NCBI GenBank assembly: GCA_002449335.1
Contig: DKDL01000101.1
Coordinates: forward strand, 9,249-73,248
DNA: 64,000 nt
Source of the DNA: Succinatimonas sp. UBA6849
GTDB lineage: Bacteria; Pseudomonadota; Gammaproteobacteria; Enterobacterales; Succinivibrionaceae
Reading direction: 5' to 3'
Notes under the pieces: generated by a model
The model's input: only the letters and a program-made list of their open reading frames with translations
Told to the model about the DNA's origin: nothing
Database searches by the model: none
Part shown: in pieces, positions 25,495 to 35,129 of the stretch
Layout: the number at the start of each line of letters is the position of its first letter
How positions within the stretch are numbered: position 1 is the first letter of the stretch
Program-made: the position numbers and the translations under genes

Positions 25495-27087
25495 GGTTCA
25501 GTCCTAAAAACTGTGGGATCTTTGATCAATCATCTTCCAAAGATCTCCACCTTTGTCTTGAGGCATCAAACAGTTTAAGAAAGAAATACTCATCATCAGG
25601 TAGACCATAACTCTTCCTTCTGATGGTCTTGATCTTCTGGTTGACGCCTTCAACTTTTCCGTTAGATAACGGATATTTTGCGTGACTGACTATGCCATCA
25701 AAATGATCCTTCAGAAGCTTTCCAAACCATTGGAAATGCTCATTTTCAGAGTCTTCACAGAACTTGATGATATATTCAATCTTAGCTTTCATTCTGTCAG
25801 TAGTGTTCTCTCTGTATGCAGCTTCAATAGCCTCTTTTAGAAAGTCTAAGCTGAACAGAAGCTCATTCTGACAGAGCAGAGTGTAATACCTACCAAGCTG
25901 ATTGCCTGTCTGCTCTACAGATTCTTTTTTAAAGAGCTCAGAGCCTTTTGAAATCTCTTTACCTAAAAAGGCGTCATTATCTTTGGTTCTAAGTGTTGCC
26001 TTTTTAGACGTAAGGATATATTTACATCCCTTAAGAGCTTTAGCTCCTTCTATATCACCTGCTTCAATGAGTCTTTTCTGCTCATCCTTACGTACTTGTG
26101 ATACCACCTTGTCATTAAAGTTCTTAACAATATGGAAGTAATCATAAACTATCTTCAGGTGAGGACATTTCTCTTTAAATGCTTCCTCAAAGTCAGAGTT
26201 CATATCTGATGATACAGCCTCTACCTTAGACATCCATTCAAGACCTACGTGCTCTATAAAGTCATAGACAACCTTTTTCTTTTTACCAGCCTGCAACCAC
26301 AGAATACAGCCAGTCTCCATATTCATGATAAGCGTTGCATAGCGATAGCCATCATGCAGCTTAAACTCGTCTATACCAAGGTATCTTGCCTGTGTTTCAG
26401 GTTTTATTAAAGCTCTGTGTCCTTTTTTATCTACAGTGACATATAAAGCTTCAAGCCTTGCCTTATCTATGTCTTTGACAACATTCTTATGCAGTCCTGT
26501 AATATGAGCCACTTCCTTTAAGGTCATACCGTAAGCTAGCAGTGTTTCAGCATATTCCCTTAAAGGCTCTGTCAACAGATGTTCTTTGCTTTTGAATGGA
26601 ATATCTGTGATTTCACTGTATTCACAGTTCTCATTAGAACATCTGTACCTGTATCGCTGAACCGATACCGCACTGTATTTACCGCCCATAGGTATATGCC
26701 TTAGGCTGGTAGTACAAAGTCCGTTCTTATGTAAGATAGCTCCACATTTAGGACAAATCCTGGGCTTGTCTGATTTATCATCATAAAAGCCATTTAGATG
26801 ATATTCGTAAGTCTTGTGTTTATAGGGCTTTTGCTTTGTTCCTATATTACGTATTACAGGTTCAGTCTTAAAATAAAGCTGCTTAAAGTTTGTTAAACCT
26901 GAAGGAATTGCAACAATTCCTTCTTCAATATTAACTTTTACGTATTCTGGTGCTTGATCTAACTGTGCATTATAAGTACTATTCATTTGGGTCTCGTGTA
27001 TTGGTTTTTGTTGTTAAAAACATTATACATTGAGACCCTTTTTATTTCTTAACTTTCACCTAATCCCACAATTTTCTGTACTGACCC
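25495..27087 (-). mobile_element. Intact ISL3-family insertion sequence, 1593 bp
   Basis: Terminal inverted repeats of 25 bp lie at 25495-25519 and 27063-27087, matching at 20 of 25 positions (both ending in TGTGGGAT on the inner side). One transposase ORF fills the element. Perfect 8-bp direct repeats flank it, showing a simple transposition event not yet eroded. It landed between the AbiE operon and the stop of a leftward symporter gene. Confidence 0.93.
25526..26986 (-). CDS. ISL3-family transposase
   Basis: 486-residue DDE transposase. An N-terminal zinc-binding region (CPKCGAILHKNGLC, then CSNENC) and a helix-turn-helix (GMTLKEVAHITGLHKNVVKDID) precede the catalytic core: LGIDEFKLHDGY (first Asp near 205), SSDMNSDF (second Asp near 262), and SNGKVEGVNQKIKTIRR (Glu near 445). 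All three acidic residues are present and the frame is unbroken, so it is probably functional. Confidence 0.95.
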   Translation of the reverse strand: MNSTYNAQLDQAPEYVKVNIEEGIVAIPSGLTNFKQLYFKTEPVIRNIGTKQKPYKHKTYEYHLNGFYDDKSDKPRICPKCGAILHKNGLCTTSLRHIPMGGKYSAVSVQRYRYRCSNENCEYSEITDIPFKSKEHLLTEPLREYAETLLAYGMTLKEVAHITGLHKNVVKDIDKARLEALYVTVDKKGHRALIKPETQARYLGIDEFKLHDGYRYATLIMNMETGCILWLQAGKKKKVVYDFIEHVGLEWMSKVEAVSSDMNSDFEEAFKEKCPHLKIVYDYFHIVKNFNDKVVSQVRKDEQKRLIEAGDIEGAKALKGCKYILTSKKATLRTKDNDAFLGKEISKGSELFKKESVEQTGNQLGRYYTLLCQNELLFSLDFLKEAIEAAYRENTTDRMKAKIEYIIKFCEDSENEHFQWFGKLLKDHFDGIVSHAKYPLSNGKVEGVNQKIKTIRRKSYGLPDDEYFFLKLFDASRQRWRSLEDD

Positions 27088-27095
27088 AATTTATA
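27088..27095 (+). repeat. 8-bp target-site duplication, right copy
   Basis: AATTTATA directly follows the right inverted repeat, identical to 25487-25494. Confidence 0.9.
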
Positions 27096-27108
27096 TAGTT
27101 AAGACTTT

Positions 27109-28392
27109 TTATTCCTGAATCTCAGGTAACTTATCTTTAACTTCCTTGTTTACGATGTTTGCAACACAAGAATCTGACCAAACATTTAATGCAGTTTCAA
27201 TCATATCAATTACAGCATATACAGGAAGAATAATACCCATTAGAGCTACTGGAACGTTCATTGATGATACTAATGAAAGTGTTAAGAAGTAGCAACCCAT
27301 AGGAACACCTGCGTTACCAACAGCAGCGAAGGTAGCGATAAAGATCCAAGCTACGATAGTACCAAAACCAATATCAATACCTGCATTCTGTAACAGATAG
27401 ATAGAGGTGATAAGAATGAATGCTGCGCAACCGTTCATGTTGATGGTGGTGCAGATTGGTAGTACGAAACGTGAAACTCTCTTGTCTACCTTTAAGTTAT
27501 CTTCAGCTGAAGCGATAGTAACTGGCAGTGTACCTGCTGATGACTTTGAGAATAAAGCTACAGCTAAAGCAGGTAACATACCACGAGCAATCTTTAATGG
27601 GTTTAAACCTCTTAAGAGTAGGATTGCAGGTAAGATGATGAACATCTGAATTAAGTTTGAGCCGATAACAGCACCAAAGTATGATGCGATACCACCGATG
27701 ATTACACCTGCTTCTAACTGAGCTACTAACTGAGCTGTGAAAGCTAAGATACCGATAGGTAAGATCCTAATTAACCAGTGAATCAGTACGAATAACAGAT
27801 CCTGGAAACCGATGATGAAATTTACAAGAGTGTGTTTAGTATCTGACTCTGGTAATGAAGCAATACCAAGACCGAAAGCTGCTGCAACTAATAAGATTGA
27901 CAGAACGTTACCTGCAACAAATGGTTGTAATAAGTTGTTAGGAATGATGTTCTGAATGTGCTGTAAGTATGATAAAGACTCATACTGTGATACAGCAGCT
28001 GCAGCAGATTCACTAGGATTGGTTACGTTAGCAGGAGCAATGTAAGTAAATAGAATTGCACCAACTAAGGCTGCCAAGATTGTGGTTAATAAGGTATAGA
28101 AAATGGTGTGACCGAAAATAGTACCACCTTTAGAACCTTTTGATAACTTAGCTAAGGTTGAGATCAAGCTTACTGCAATTACAGGTACAGCTACGAAGCT
28201 GAATAATCTTGTGAATACAGTTGCAATGAAGTTGAAAATATCATTTAAGGTTTCATTTCCAAGGTAACCTAAAATGGCACCAATAATCAGTGCACCGATG
28301 TAAAGAACAGCAGTAATTATTCTGCTCTTCTTACTAATTGAGGCATAGGCAGTGTTTGTAGCCTCATTGATTCTCTGTGAATTCTCTGACAT
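27109..28392 (-). CDS. Dicarboxylate/amino acid:cation symporter (DAACS family)
   Basis: 427-residue inner-membrane transporter coupling uptake of an acidic or neutral amino acid or dicarboxylate to Na+ or H+. About eight helices with two re-entrant loops; signatures include KSSAGTLPVTI (first loop) and ICTTINMNGCAAF, equivalent to the NMDGT motif that binds ion and substrate, with Asn and Cys replacing Asp and Thr. It follows cysK by 77 bases on the same strand, so a cystine or serine role is possible but unproven. An IS now separates it from its terminator. Confidence 0.87.
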   Translation of the reverse strand: MSENSQRINEATNTAYASISKKSRIITAVLYIGALIIGAILGYLGNETLNDIFNFIATVFTRLFSFVAVPVIAVSLISTLAKLSKGSKGGTIFGHTIFYTLLTTILAALVGAILFTYIAPANVTNPSESAAAAVSQYESLSYLQHIQNIIPNNLLQPFVAGNVLSILLVAAAFGLGIASLPESDTKHTLVNFIIGFQDLLFVLIHWLIRILPIGILAFTAQLVAQLEAGVIIGGIASYFGAVIGSNLIQMFIILPAILLLRGLNPLKIARGMLPALAVALFSKSSAGTLPVTIASAEDNLKVDKRVSRFVLPICTTINMNGCAAFILITSIYLLQNAGIDIGFGTIVAWIFIATFAAVGNAGVPMGCYFLTLSLVSSMNVPVALMGIILPVYAVIDMIETALNVWSDSCVANIVNKEVKDKLPEIQE

Positions 28393-28469
28393 AAATCATC
28401 CTATTGTTAACGTTATATGCTTTGATGTCGTGTGGGTAATTACTTCCCACCGGCATCTTTATTATTAAA

Positions 28470-29402
28470 TTAGTCTTGATGATATAAAGCTGTTGATAAG
28501 TATCTATCACCGTTATCAGGAAGAATAACCACGATGGTTTTTCCTTCGTTCTCAGGACGCTGTGCTAATTGTAAAGCACCTGTTAGGGCTGCACCTGAGG
28601 AAATACCGATGAATAGACCTTCATTTTGAGCTAATAGACGACCGTTGTTAAAGGCATCCTCATCCTTGACACCAATGATCTCATCTACAACAGACTTGTC
28701 GTAAACACCTGGAATGAAACCTGCTGAGATACCCTGGATCTTGTGAGGACCTGGCTTACCACCTGATAAAACAGGGGAAGCTGCTGCTTCTACAGCTACA
28801 ACTTTGATATCTTTATTTTTTTCTTTTAAGAATTTACCTGTACCTGATACTGTACCACCAGAACCTACCGCTGATACAAAAATGTCTACCTTACCTTCGG
28901 TATCTTTGTAAATCTCAGGACCTGTTGTCTCGTAATGAGCTTTTGAGTTTGCCTGATTTTCAAACTGCTGTGGAATAAAGGTGTTTGATGATGCCTTTGC
29001 TAATTCCTGAGCTTTCTCAATAGCACCTTTCATGCCTTTAGCACCTTCAGTTAAAACCAAATTAGCGCCATATGCTTTTAAGATATTGCGTCTTTCAACT
29101 GACATTGTCTCAGGTAAAACTAGAGTAACTGACAGACCAAAAGCTGCACCTACTAAAGCTAAACCGATACCGGTATTACCAGATGTAGGCTCAATGATCT
29201 TAGTGTCTTTATTGATTTTGCCTGAATCTAAAGCATCTTTAATCATGTAATAAGCTGCTCTATCTTTTACAGAGCCTGATGGATTCATAGCTTCGAACTT
29301 AGCTAAGATCTTTGCTTTTAAATTTAGCTTTTTTTCAAGATTGGATAATTCAACTAATGGGGTATTACCGATTAGTTCAACTACTGACTTATATACTGCC
29401 AT
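28470..29402 (-). CDS. cysK: Cysteine synthase A (O-acetylserine sulfhydrylase)
   Basis: PLP enzyme making cysteine from O-acetylserine and sulfide. 310 residues with the PLP lysine in NPSGSVKDRAAYYMI (near 40-54), the phosphate and substrate loop PTSGNTGIGLA, and GSGGTVSGTGKFL. The C-terminal SSGAALTGAL fits CysK. CysM is less likely given the QFENQANSKAHYETTGPEI segment. It heads a probable two-gene unit with the symporter. Confidence 0.95.
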   Translation of the reverse strand: MAVYKSVVELIGNTPLVELSNLEKKLNLKAKILAKFEAMNPSGSVKDRAAYYMIKDALDSGKINKDTKIIEPTSGNTGIGLALVGAAFGLSVTLVLPETMSVERRNILKAYGANLVLTEGAKGMKGAIEKAQELAKASSNTFIPQQFENQANSKAHYETTGPEIYKDTEGKVDIFVSAVGSGGTVSGTGKFLKEKNKDIKVVAVEAAASPVLSGGKPGPHKIQGISAGFIPGVYDKSVVDEIIGVKDEDAFNNGRLLAQNEGLFIGISSGAALTGALQLAQRPENEGKTIVVILPDNGDRYLSTALYHQD

Positions 29403-29812
29403 ATGTGCTACTCCAAATTTACCTATTTGAATCTATAAATTTAAATCTTTAAGATGTTTAATCTTTTATCAATGTCTATATGAAAACATATATAAATCAA
29501 AAACAAAATACCTAAATTTATGTGTCATTAATGTTTGCACCAATAGTGAACATGTTTAATAAAAAACTCTTTTAAAATCAATTAACTAGAAAACATAGTA
29601 ATTTACTATGTAATTTAATAAAAATTAAATTCCTATATGAATACTAGGTAATTAACCAGAGTTTTATAAATATACAAAATTATCGTAATGACACAATATA
29701 TAAAATATTAGATATGTAAGCTAATTCTGTGTATAATGTAGCATTACGTTATTTTTCACTTTTATGCAAAATATCGTAAAATTAAATAAGTTTTATTTAT
29801 TGAGTTTTATAT
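29403..29812. other. AT-rich intergenic region between cysK and the exonuclease gene
   Basis: 410 bases with no ORF of note, holding the divergent promoters. A TATAAT at 29732-29737 may serve the rightward gene, but its -35 is weak. No terminator, tRNA or riboswitch fold was recognised. Confidence 0.6.
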
Positions 29813-30721
29813 ATGGCAAACGAAGATCTGTTCCCGCTCAGCATGATAGACAATATCAGAGCACATCCTGAAAATTACCGTCTTTTAGAGAAGATCCCTC
29901 TCACTATTGAAGGTGTAGATACTCATTTTCCGATAAAACTTAATGAACCAGTACAGGGCGAGAAGTTATATTCAGTAGTTTTTCTTGATACTGAAACTAC
30001 TGGTATGGATCCTGTTAAAAACAAGATCATTGAATTAGGTATGGTAAAGGCTACTTTCTCTCTAGAAAGAAAGCTTTTAATCTCCGTAGACCGCTACTAT
30101 GATGAGTTTGAAGATCCTCATGAGGCAATTCCACCAGAGATTGTTGCTTTAACTCATATTACCGATGAGATGGTAGCAGGAAGATGCTTTGATGATGAAA
30201 TGGTTGCTAACTTCTTATCCGGTCGTCCTTTAATCGTAGCTCACAATGCAGCCTTTGACAGACCTTTCTTTGAAAAGAGATTCTCTACATTAACCAATCT
30301 TTCATGGGCCTGCTCATTAAAAGAGGTTCCTTGGAAAGCCTTAGGTTTCCCTGGAGCAAAATTAGAATATCTAAATACAGTTTTAGGCTATTTCTATGAT
30401 GCTCACAGAGCGTATGTAGACTGTTTAGCTCTACTCTGGGTAATGTATGTAAGAAGTGATGCTTTTGGAGCTTTAGTTAAGAGTGCTTTAACTCCAAGCA
30501 TTAAAGTAATCATTCAGGGTAATACCTTTAGTATCAATCAGGATTTAAAGAGACTTGAGTTCAGATTTGAGCCAAATACTAAAACCTGGGCACGTTTTGT
30601 ATCAGATAAAGAACAGGCAGAGAAATTAAAATCAACACTTGAGACTACCTATAAAGAAGGTGCTGTTAATTTTTCAGTTGAATTTAAAGAATTCAATGCC
30701 AAAACCCGATATAAACGTTAG
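29813..30721 (+). CDS. DnaQ-family 3'-5' exonuclease (DEDDh)
   Basis: 302-residue protein. The exonuclease fold spans about residues 55-215: motif I FLDTETTGMD, motif II IVAHNAAFDRPFF, and motif III HRAYVDCLALL with the DEDDh His. A 50-residue N-terminal extension and a C-terminal beta domain (about 225-302, with IKVIIQGNTFSI) flank it. It is not the polymerase III epsilon subunit, whose C-terminus differs. Substrate is unknown; DNA or small oligonucleotides are both possible. Confidence 0.85.
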   Translation: MANEDLFPLSMIDNIRAHPENYRLLEKIPLTIEGVDTHFPIKLNEPVQGEKLYSVVFLDTETTGMDPVKNKIIELGMVKATFSLERKLLISVDRYYDEFEDPHEAIPPEIVALTHITDEMVAGRCFDDEMVANFLSGRPLIVAHNAAFDRPFFEKRFSTLTNLSWACSLKEVPWKALGFPGAKLEYLNTVLGYFYDAHRAYVDCLALLWVMYVRSDAFGALVKSALTPSIKVIIQGNTFSINQDLKRLEFRFEPNTKTWARFVSDKEQAEKLKSTLETTYKEGAVNFSVEFKEFNAKTRYKR

Positions 30722-30799
30722 CTGCTATTAACGCAGTGCAAAAGTATAAACAAAGATAATTTGGACTAAAAAGATTATTTTGACATAGAGGTTAGCTAT

Positions 30800-31243
30800 A
30801 TGAACCTTCTTGTAAAGAAGGGAACATCCTTTTTAAAAGAATTCCAGAACTTTGCTGTAAAAGGTAATGTAATGGACATGGCAATCGGTGTGGTTATCGG
30901 TACTGCATTTGGCAAAATCGTGTCATCTTTAGTTGCTGATATCATCATGCCAGTAATCGGTCTATTTGTAGGTAGCATTGATTTAAAAGATCTTGCATTC
31001 ACTTTAAAAGATAAGACTGATGATGCTCCTGGTATCGTTCTGACTTATGGTGTGTTCTTGCAGAACGTCTTAGACTTTATCATCGTAGCTTTTGCTATCT
31101 TTATCTGCATTAAGATCATCATCAACTTAAAGCACAAAGTATTAAAGGATGAGTCAGATGAAAATGCTGCAGCACCCGAGCCTGAGAATATTGTGTTATT
31201 AAGAGAAATCCGTGATCTCTTAAAAGAGAAAAATCAGAAGTAA
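30800..31243 (+). CDS. mscL: Large-conductance mechanosensitive channel
   Basis: Homopentameric inner-membrane channel that opens under membrane tension during osmotic downshock. 147 residues: N-terminal amphipathic helix ([21 protein letters not shown]), TM1 ([21 protein letters not shown]), periplasmic loop, TM2 ([18 protein letters not shown]), and a cytoplasmic helix ending in a charged [12 protein letters not shown] bundle. A strong terminator follows. Confidence 0.96.
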   Translation: MNLLVKKGTSFLKEFQNFAVKGNVMDMAIGVVIGTAFGKIVSSLVADIIMPVIGLFVGSIDLKDLAFTLKDKTDDAPGIVLTYGVFLQNVLDFIIVAFAIFICIKIIINLKHKVLKDESDENAAAPEPENIVLLREIRDLLKEKNQK

Positions 31244-31260
31244 ATTTTGATTGTGTCTTT

Positions 31261-31300
31261 GGAGCTCAGCATCATAAGTAGATCCTGAGCTCTTTTTATT
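31261..31300 (+). terminator. Terminator of mscL
   Basis: GAGCTCAG pairs with CTGAGCTC around a 15-base loop, followed by five T. Confidence 0.85.
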
Positions 31301-31388
31301 TGTGCTGTATGTGTCCTAGAATAGGTGAACTCCTTTTGAGACCTTGCTATGTTATTGAATGTACCTAGCTACAATTATGCAGCACAAA

Positions 31389-31420
31389 TTAAAAAGCTCA
31401 GATTTTACTCTGAGCTTTCT
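31389..31420 (-). terminator. Terminator of the SpoIIE-like gene
   Basis: AAAGCTCAGA and TCTGAGCTTT form a perfect 10-bp stem. On the minus strand it runs into a T-rich tract, 19 bases after the gene's stop. Confidence 0.85.
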
Positions 31421-31438
31421 TATAAGAACTTATGTTAG

Positions 31439-33376
31439 CTAGTCATCGAACTCTTTATTGATAGCGTTCTTCTTGATGACAATGCCACATACATCTAAGT
31501 CATTATCAGCTTCTTCACTAAACTCTTTGCTGTCTTTATAAAGAGCAATTAACTGATCATAAGCACTCTTCTCGCCGTTCTTTTCAGAGATTTCTATTAC
31601 TCTTTCAAGACCAAAGTGCTCTTTATCTTTGTTAATTACATCTTTGATGCCGGCTCCTGCAAAAATCATACTGTCAAGATATGTAAATTTGCCTTTTGAG
31701 TTTACATAGGTAATTAGCTTATCTGAGCATAACTCTAACTGAGTCTCTATAGGTTCTACTGACTGACCTTTATGCTCGTGTACAACGATAGGTGATCTTA
31801 AACCTGCCTGTGAGAAAATAAAGTTGCCAGTGTACTCACTTAAGATCATGGCAAAAATTGAGATGGTAAAGTTCTCTCGTTTCTTTTGCATCAGAATGTG
31901 ATTTAAGTCAGTGATAGTCTCACCAGGTAATTTATTGTCCTCTGTAAAAGACTTTCTGATAAAGCTTGTGCACAGAGTAATAGCATTGGTTGCTGCAATG
32001 CCGCTCTTTGAACATGCACCAAAGACAATACCGATATTATCTTTATCTACTCTAAAGACATCATAGAAATCTGATGGTTTCTTCTTAGAAGGCATAATGA
32101 AAGATGCAATATCCAAGAACTTGGATGCAGGCATATCAGAACCGTCAGGCATCAGATCTTTGTGTACATCACTTACCATGGTGTAGATTGCATTCTCTGT
32201 TGCCTCAAGAGTTTCTTTCTTGGCTTTATCCTCGATTTCCTGTTCTTTTGAAGCTACGTTCTCACAGATTGAACGGCCTAATGAATTTAATGATTCGGTC
32301 AGTTTCTTGAGTTTTACATAGTTCTGCTTGCTAGGATCGATCTTTTCGGTGATTTCATCCATCTTAGCTTTTCCTGAGAGCACATTAGCTGCCATTACAT
32401 CTACGTTGTTGGTAATAGCATTTAATGAGCTTGAAATCTTTTCTAAAGATTTTAAGAATCCAAAAATGAGTAATGAAGCTAACAGGGCACTTAGGATTAA
32501 GATAATGAAGTTGAAGTAAACTACAGGCTTGATGATGGTGCCTTTAATAGTTTCTACAACTACATATACATCATAGTCTTTGATGTACTTAATTGTGCAG
32601 AGCTTTTCTCTGTCATCATTATTAGAAAGCTCTGTTTGCAGTTCATTTACTTTTGCATCTTTATAGAATGATGCTGGAATATCTTCAGCTTTGAATTTAT
32701 TGTCACTTGAAGCTACAACTTTAAAGCTGTCATCTACAACAGTAATTTTCGAATTACCGTCTTTTACAATATCGTTTAAAGAGATCTTTGAAATAGCATC
32801 TTTAAATGAGAGGGGGGTAAAGATCTGATTAGGCTGTAACTTTTCGGTATAGAGGTAATTCTTGTCATTGACGTTTTCAATCTTATAGCCTACAAATTTC
32901 TTGCCTTCTGATAACTTACACCAGTAGTTATCAAGTTTTACACCATTCTGTTTTAATGAGTCTTTTACACCGTCTTCAAAAGACTTTGGAATATTCAAGA
33001 TAGCCATACAGTTATCAGAATCTGGTAATTCAACAGAGGTTTCAAATAACTGATTGGTTGCATTTGACTGGGCAAAATAAGTGAAAGTAGCAAAGTCTAA
33101 AAGATCTTGCTTGTCGTATGTCTGGTGAAACTTTTCTAAAGCTTCATATTGGACATTAGAAATACTGTTGATGAAGTTAAGTTTTTCTTTTTCAATATTT
33201 GAAGTAGCATAGTTCTCTAAAGATGAACTTAGGATGCCTAAAACCTCATCATGATTCTCAAACTGTGTCTTTATTGCATTATCGTATATAGCAGTCTGAT
33301 TATATAAACATAGTGCTGAGGCCAGTACTGTAAAGCCACCAGCTAAAGAAACGATTAATTTATGCTTAAGTTTCAT
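31439..33376 (-). CDS. Membrane sensor with SpoIIE/RsbU-like phosphatase domain, metal site degenerate
   Basis: 645 residues from the ATG at 33376 (a TTG at 33403 is in frame but lacks a ribosome site). TM1 (about 8-28) and TM2 (about 290-312) bracket a 260-residue periplasmic sensor domain; a coiled-coil linker leads to a C-terminal PP2C-type domain. Its start SDFYDVFRVDKDNIGIVFG matches RsbU-like phosphatases, but the next block is ACSKSG instead of DVSGKG, and the closing acidic pair is altered (NDLDVCGIVI). The metal-binding aspartates appear lost, so it may be an inactive signalling relative. No anti-sigma partner is adjacent. Confidence 0.7.
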   Translation of the reverse strand: MKLKHKLIVSLAGGFTVLASALCLYNQTAIYDNAIKTQFENHDEVLGILSSSLENYATSNIEKEKLNFINSISNVQYEALEKFHQTYDKQDLLDFATFTYFAQSNATNQLFETSVELPDSDNCMAILNIPKSFEDGVKDSLKQNGVKLDNYWCKLSEGKKFVGYKIENVNDKNYLYTEKLQPNQIFTPLSFKDAISKISLNDIVKDGNSKITVVDDSFKVVASSDNKFKAEDIPASFYKDAKVNELQTELSNNDDREKLCTIKYIKDYDVYVVVETIKGTIIKPVVYFNFIILILSALLASLLIFGFLKSLEKISSSLNAITNNVDVMAANVLSGKAKMDEITEKIDPSKQNYVKLKKLTESLNSLGRSICENVASKEQEIEDKAKKETLEATENAIYTMVSDVHKDLMPDGSDMPASKFLDIASFIMPSKKKPSDFYDVFRVDKDNIGIVFGACSKSGIAATNAITLCTSFIRKSFTEDNKLPGETITDLNHILMQKKRENFTISIFAMILSEYTGNFIFSQAGLRSPIVVHEHKGQSVEPIETQLELCSDKLITYVNSKGKFTYLDSMIFAGAGIKDVINKDKEHFGLERVIEISEKNGEKSAYDQLIALYKDSKEFSEEADNDLDVCGIVIKKNAINKEFDD

Positions 33377-33859
33377 AGTTGACCTATGTGTATTTATTTG
33401 CAAGCAAATGCTTGATGTAATCAGTCAACACTCAATAGGTAAATTGAGAGTCAACAAAACATCATTATTTATAATATTCTGTTTTTTAGCAAAAGCCGTG
33501 CCGCTTTGTTAACCAATGTTAACATTTGCTAAAGTGGACTTTAGCCACATCTTCCTAAAGGCAAAAAATAGCACAATAAACAGAGTTTTTAATTGTATCT
33601 TCTATAGATTGAATTATAGCTGTAAATCGCTACTAGATTAAAGATTTAAAAAGACTTTTTTTGTTTTTGTGTGATAGGTTTACTTAATTTTTGAATTTTA
33701 TGTTTATCTTCACAGAGCATGTGATGTTCTTTTTTTATCTTCATCTCAAGATAGTAAAAGCTGTTGGAACTTTCATATGAGAATTAGGTCTAAATTTTTG
33801 GAAATTTAGACTTTATGGCATAAAATATCGTCACAATAAAATTTAAGCAAAATACAGTT
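33377..33859. other. Intergenic region with an orphan terminator and a perfect hairpin
   Basis: About 480 bases without a credible ORF between the SpoIIE-like gene and rnt. It contains TATAAT at 33470-33475, a plus-strand hairpin AGAGCAT/ATGTTCT followed by seven T (33714-33736), and a perfect 10-bp hairpin GTCTAAATTT/AAATTTAGAC (33788-33811). The first hairpin terminates nothing annotated, which raises the possibility of a small RNA. Confidence 0.5.
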
Positions 33860-34600
33860 ATGGAAGATATATCTAATAAATTAACCATCAAAGACAGATT
33901 CAGAGGTTTCTTACCTGTAGTAGTAGATGTAGAAACAGCAGGTTTAGATCCTAAAAAGAGTGCTTTGATTGAAGTTGCGATGATGACCGTTAAGATTGAT
34001 GAAAAAGGTCAGTTTGTACCCGACGAAATCTTTAGCGCTAATATCAGACCTTTTGAAGGCTCTGAGATTTGTCAAAAGAATATTGATTTTTTACATATTG
34101 ATCCTTTTGATGAAAGCAGAAATCTTGTGACAGAGTCAGATGCTTTGTTACCTATGTTCAAAGCTATTAAGAAGAAGCTAAAAGAACAGGGCTGTAAGAG
34201 AGCAATTTTAGTAGGTCATAATGCACATTTTGACCACTCATTTATCTTTGCAGCAATTGAGAGATTAAAAGCTGCTTCAAAATCACCATTCCATCCATTC
34301 TCTGTTATTGATACGGCATCCTTATCAATGCTGGTTTTAGGTCAGAGCGTGTTGCAAAAAGCCTGCTATGCGGCTAAAGTCGATTTTGATCAGAACTGTG
34401 CTCATGGCGCAGCTTATGACACTTTAAAGGAAACAGAATTATTCTGTGCTATCTTAAATAGATTTACTAAATTCTGCGGTATGCCAGAGCCTGTAGACAT
34501 TGAGATTGATTACAATAACTCTAATATCAAAGAAAGCTCAGATGTCAGTGCAGATAATCAGGATTCAAAGAGTGACAGTTCTGATAATAGTGGCAAATAG
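33860..34600 (+). CDS. rnt: Ribonuclease T
   Basis: DEDDh 3'-5' exoribonuclease that trims tRNA and other stable RNA 3' ends. RFRGFLPVVVDVETAGLDP (motif I), LVGHNAHFDHSFI (motif II), and HGAAYDTLKETELFC (motif III) align by eye with E. coli RNase T, as do FHPFSVIDTASLS and QSVLQKACYAA. 246 residues, the last 30 being an acidic Ser/Asp tail not found in E. coli. Start ATG at 33860. Confidence 0.95.
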   Translation: MEDISNKLTIKDRFRGFLPVVVDVETAGLDPKKSALIEVAMMTVKIDEKGQFVPDEIFSANIRPFEGSEICQKNIDFLHIDPFDESRNLVTESDALLPMFKAIKKKLKEQGCKRAILVGHNAHFDHSFIFAAIERLKAASKSPFHPFSVIDTASLSMLVLGQSVLQKACYAAKVDFDQNCAHGAAYDTLKETELFCAILNRFTKFCGMPEPVDIEIDYNNSNIKESSDVSADNQDSKSDSSDNSGK

Positions 34601-34634
34601 CTAAGATTTACAGGTAGTATTTGAAGATTATTTG

Positions 34635-35039
34635 ATGAAGTTTCTAAGATACTTTTATTTAATTGTAACAGCTTTTGTTTTAAGCAATTTTGCTTTGGTA
34701 TGTAATGCAAATGAGCATGAGCACCCGCTTACACCAGAGCATATGCCAAAGCCAGCACCTCCTAACACTATAGCTGGCCTTAAAAAGGCTGCAAAAGCAG
34801 GTGACTATGCCTTATTAAGAGGGCAGTTTGTCAGAAAGTTTGAAGATGATATTTTTGAATTTGCTGATGAGTCCCAAAAGGCAATCTTTGTAACTTTTGA
34901 AGGTGTAAAGGTGCCATCAGATCTTAGCTTTGGTTATGAGTATTTTCTATGGGGACAGGTACTTGAAAATGACAAGTCTACAGTATTGCAGGCTTTGTTT
35001 TTGTCTCCAAAAATGTTCACTAAAGAACACAATTACTAG
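34635..35039 (+). CDS. Exported OB-fold (BOF/YgiW-type) protein
   Basis: 134-residue periplasmic protein. Signal peptide about residues 1-26 (ends near CNA), a His/Pro linker, then a small OB-fold of the BOF family (about 43-130): GDYALLRGQFVRKFEDDIFEFADESQKAIFVTF fits its strand pattern. YgiW-like members are linked to stress tolerance. The ATG at 34635 directly follows an in-frame TTG and is preferred. It is 34 bases after rnt. Confidence 0.7.
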   Translation: MKFLRYFYLIVTAFVLSNFALVCNANEHEHPLTPEHMPKPAPPNTIAGLKKAAKAGDYALLRGQFVRKFEDDIFEFADESQKAIFVTFEGVKVPSDLSFGYEYFLWGQVLENDKSTVLQALFLSPKMFTKEHNY

Positions 35040-35129
35040 TTCTAATGTCTTTTAACAGTGCTTATTGTTAAAAGCATACAAAGTTTTTACGTAAAGTTTT
35101 AGATAAGAACTCATAAAAAAGGAGTTTAT

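Noticed and set aside
25526..26986. Transposase as a decaying pseudogene
   Set aside because: The frame is complete, all three catalytic acids and the zinc cysteines are present, and the ends and target duplication are intact.
28393..28469. Terminator between cysK and the symporter
   Set aside because: GTGGG and CCCAC can pair, but there is no following T run on the minus strand; it might be an attenuator-like hairpin at most.
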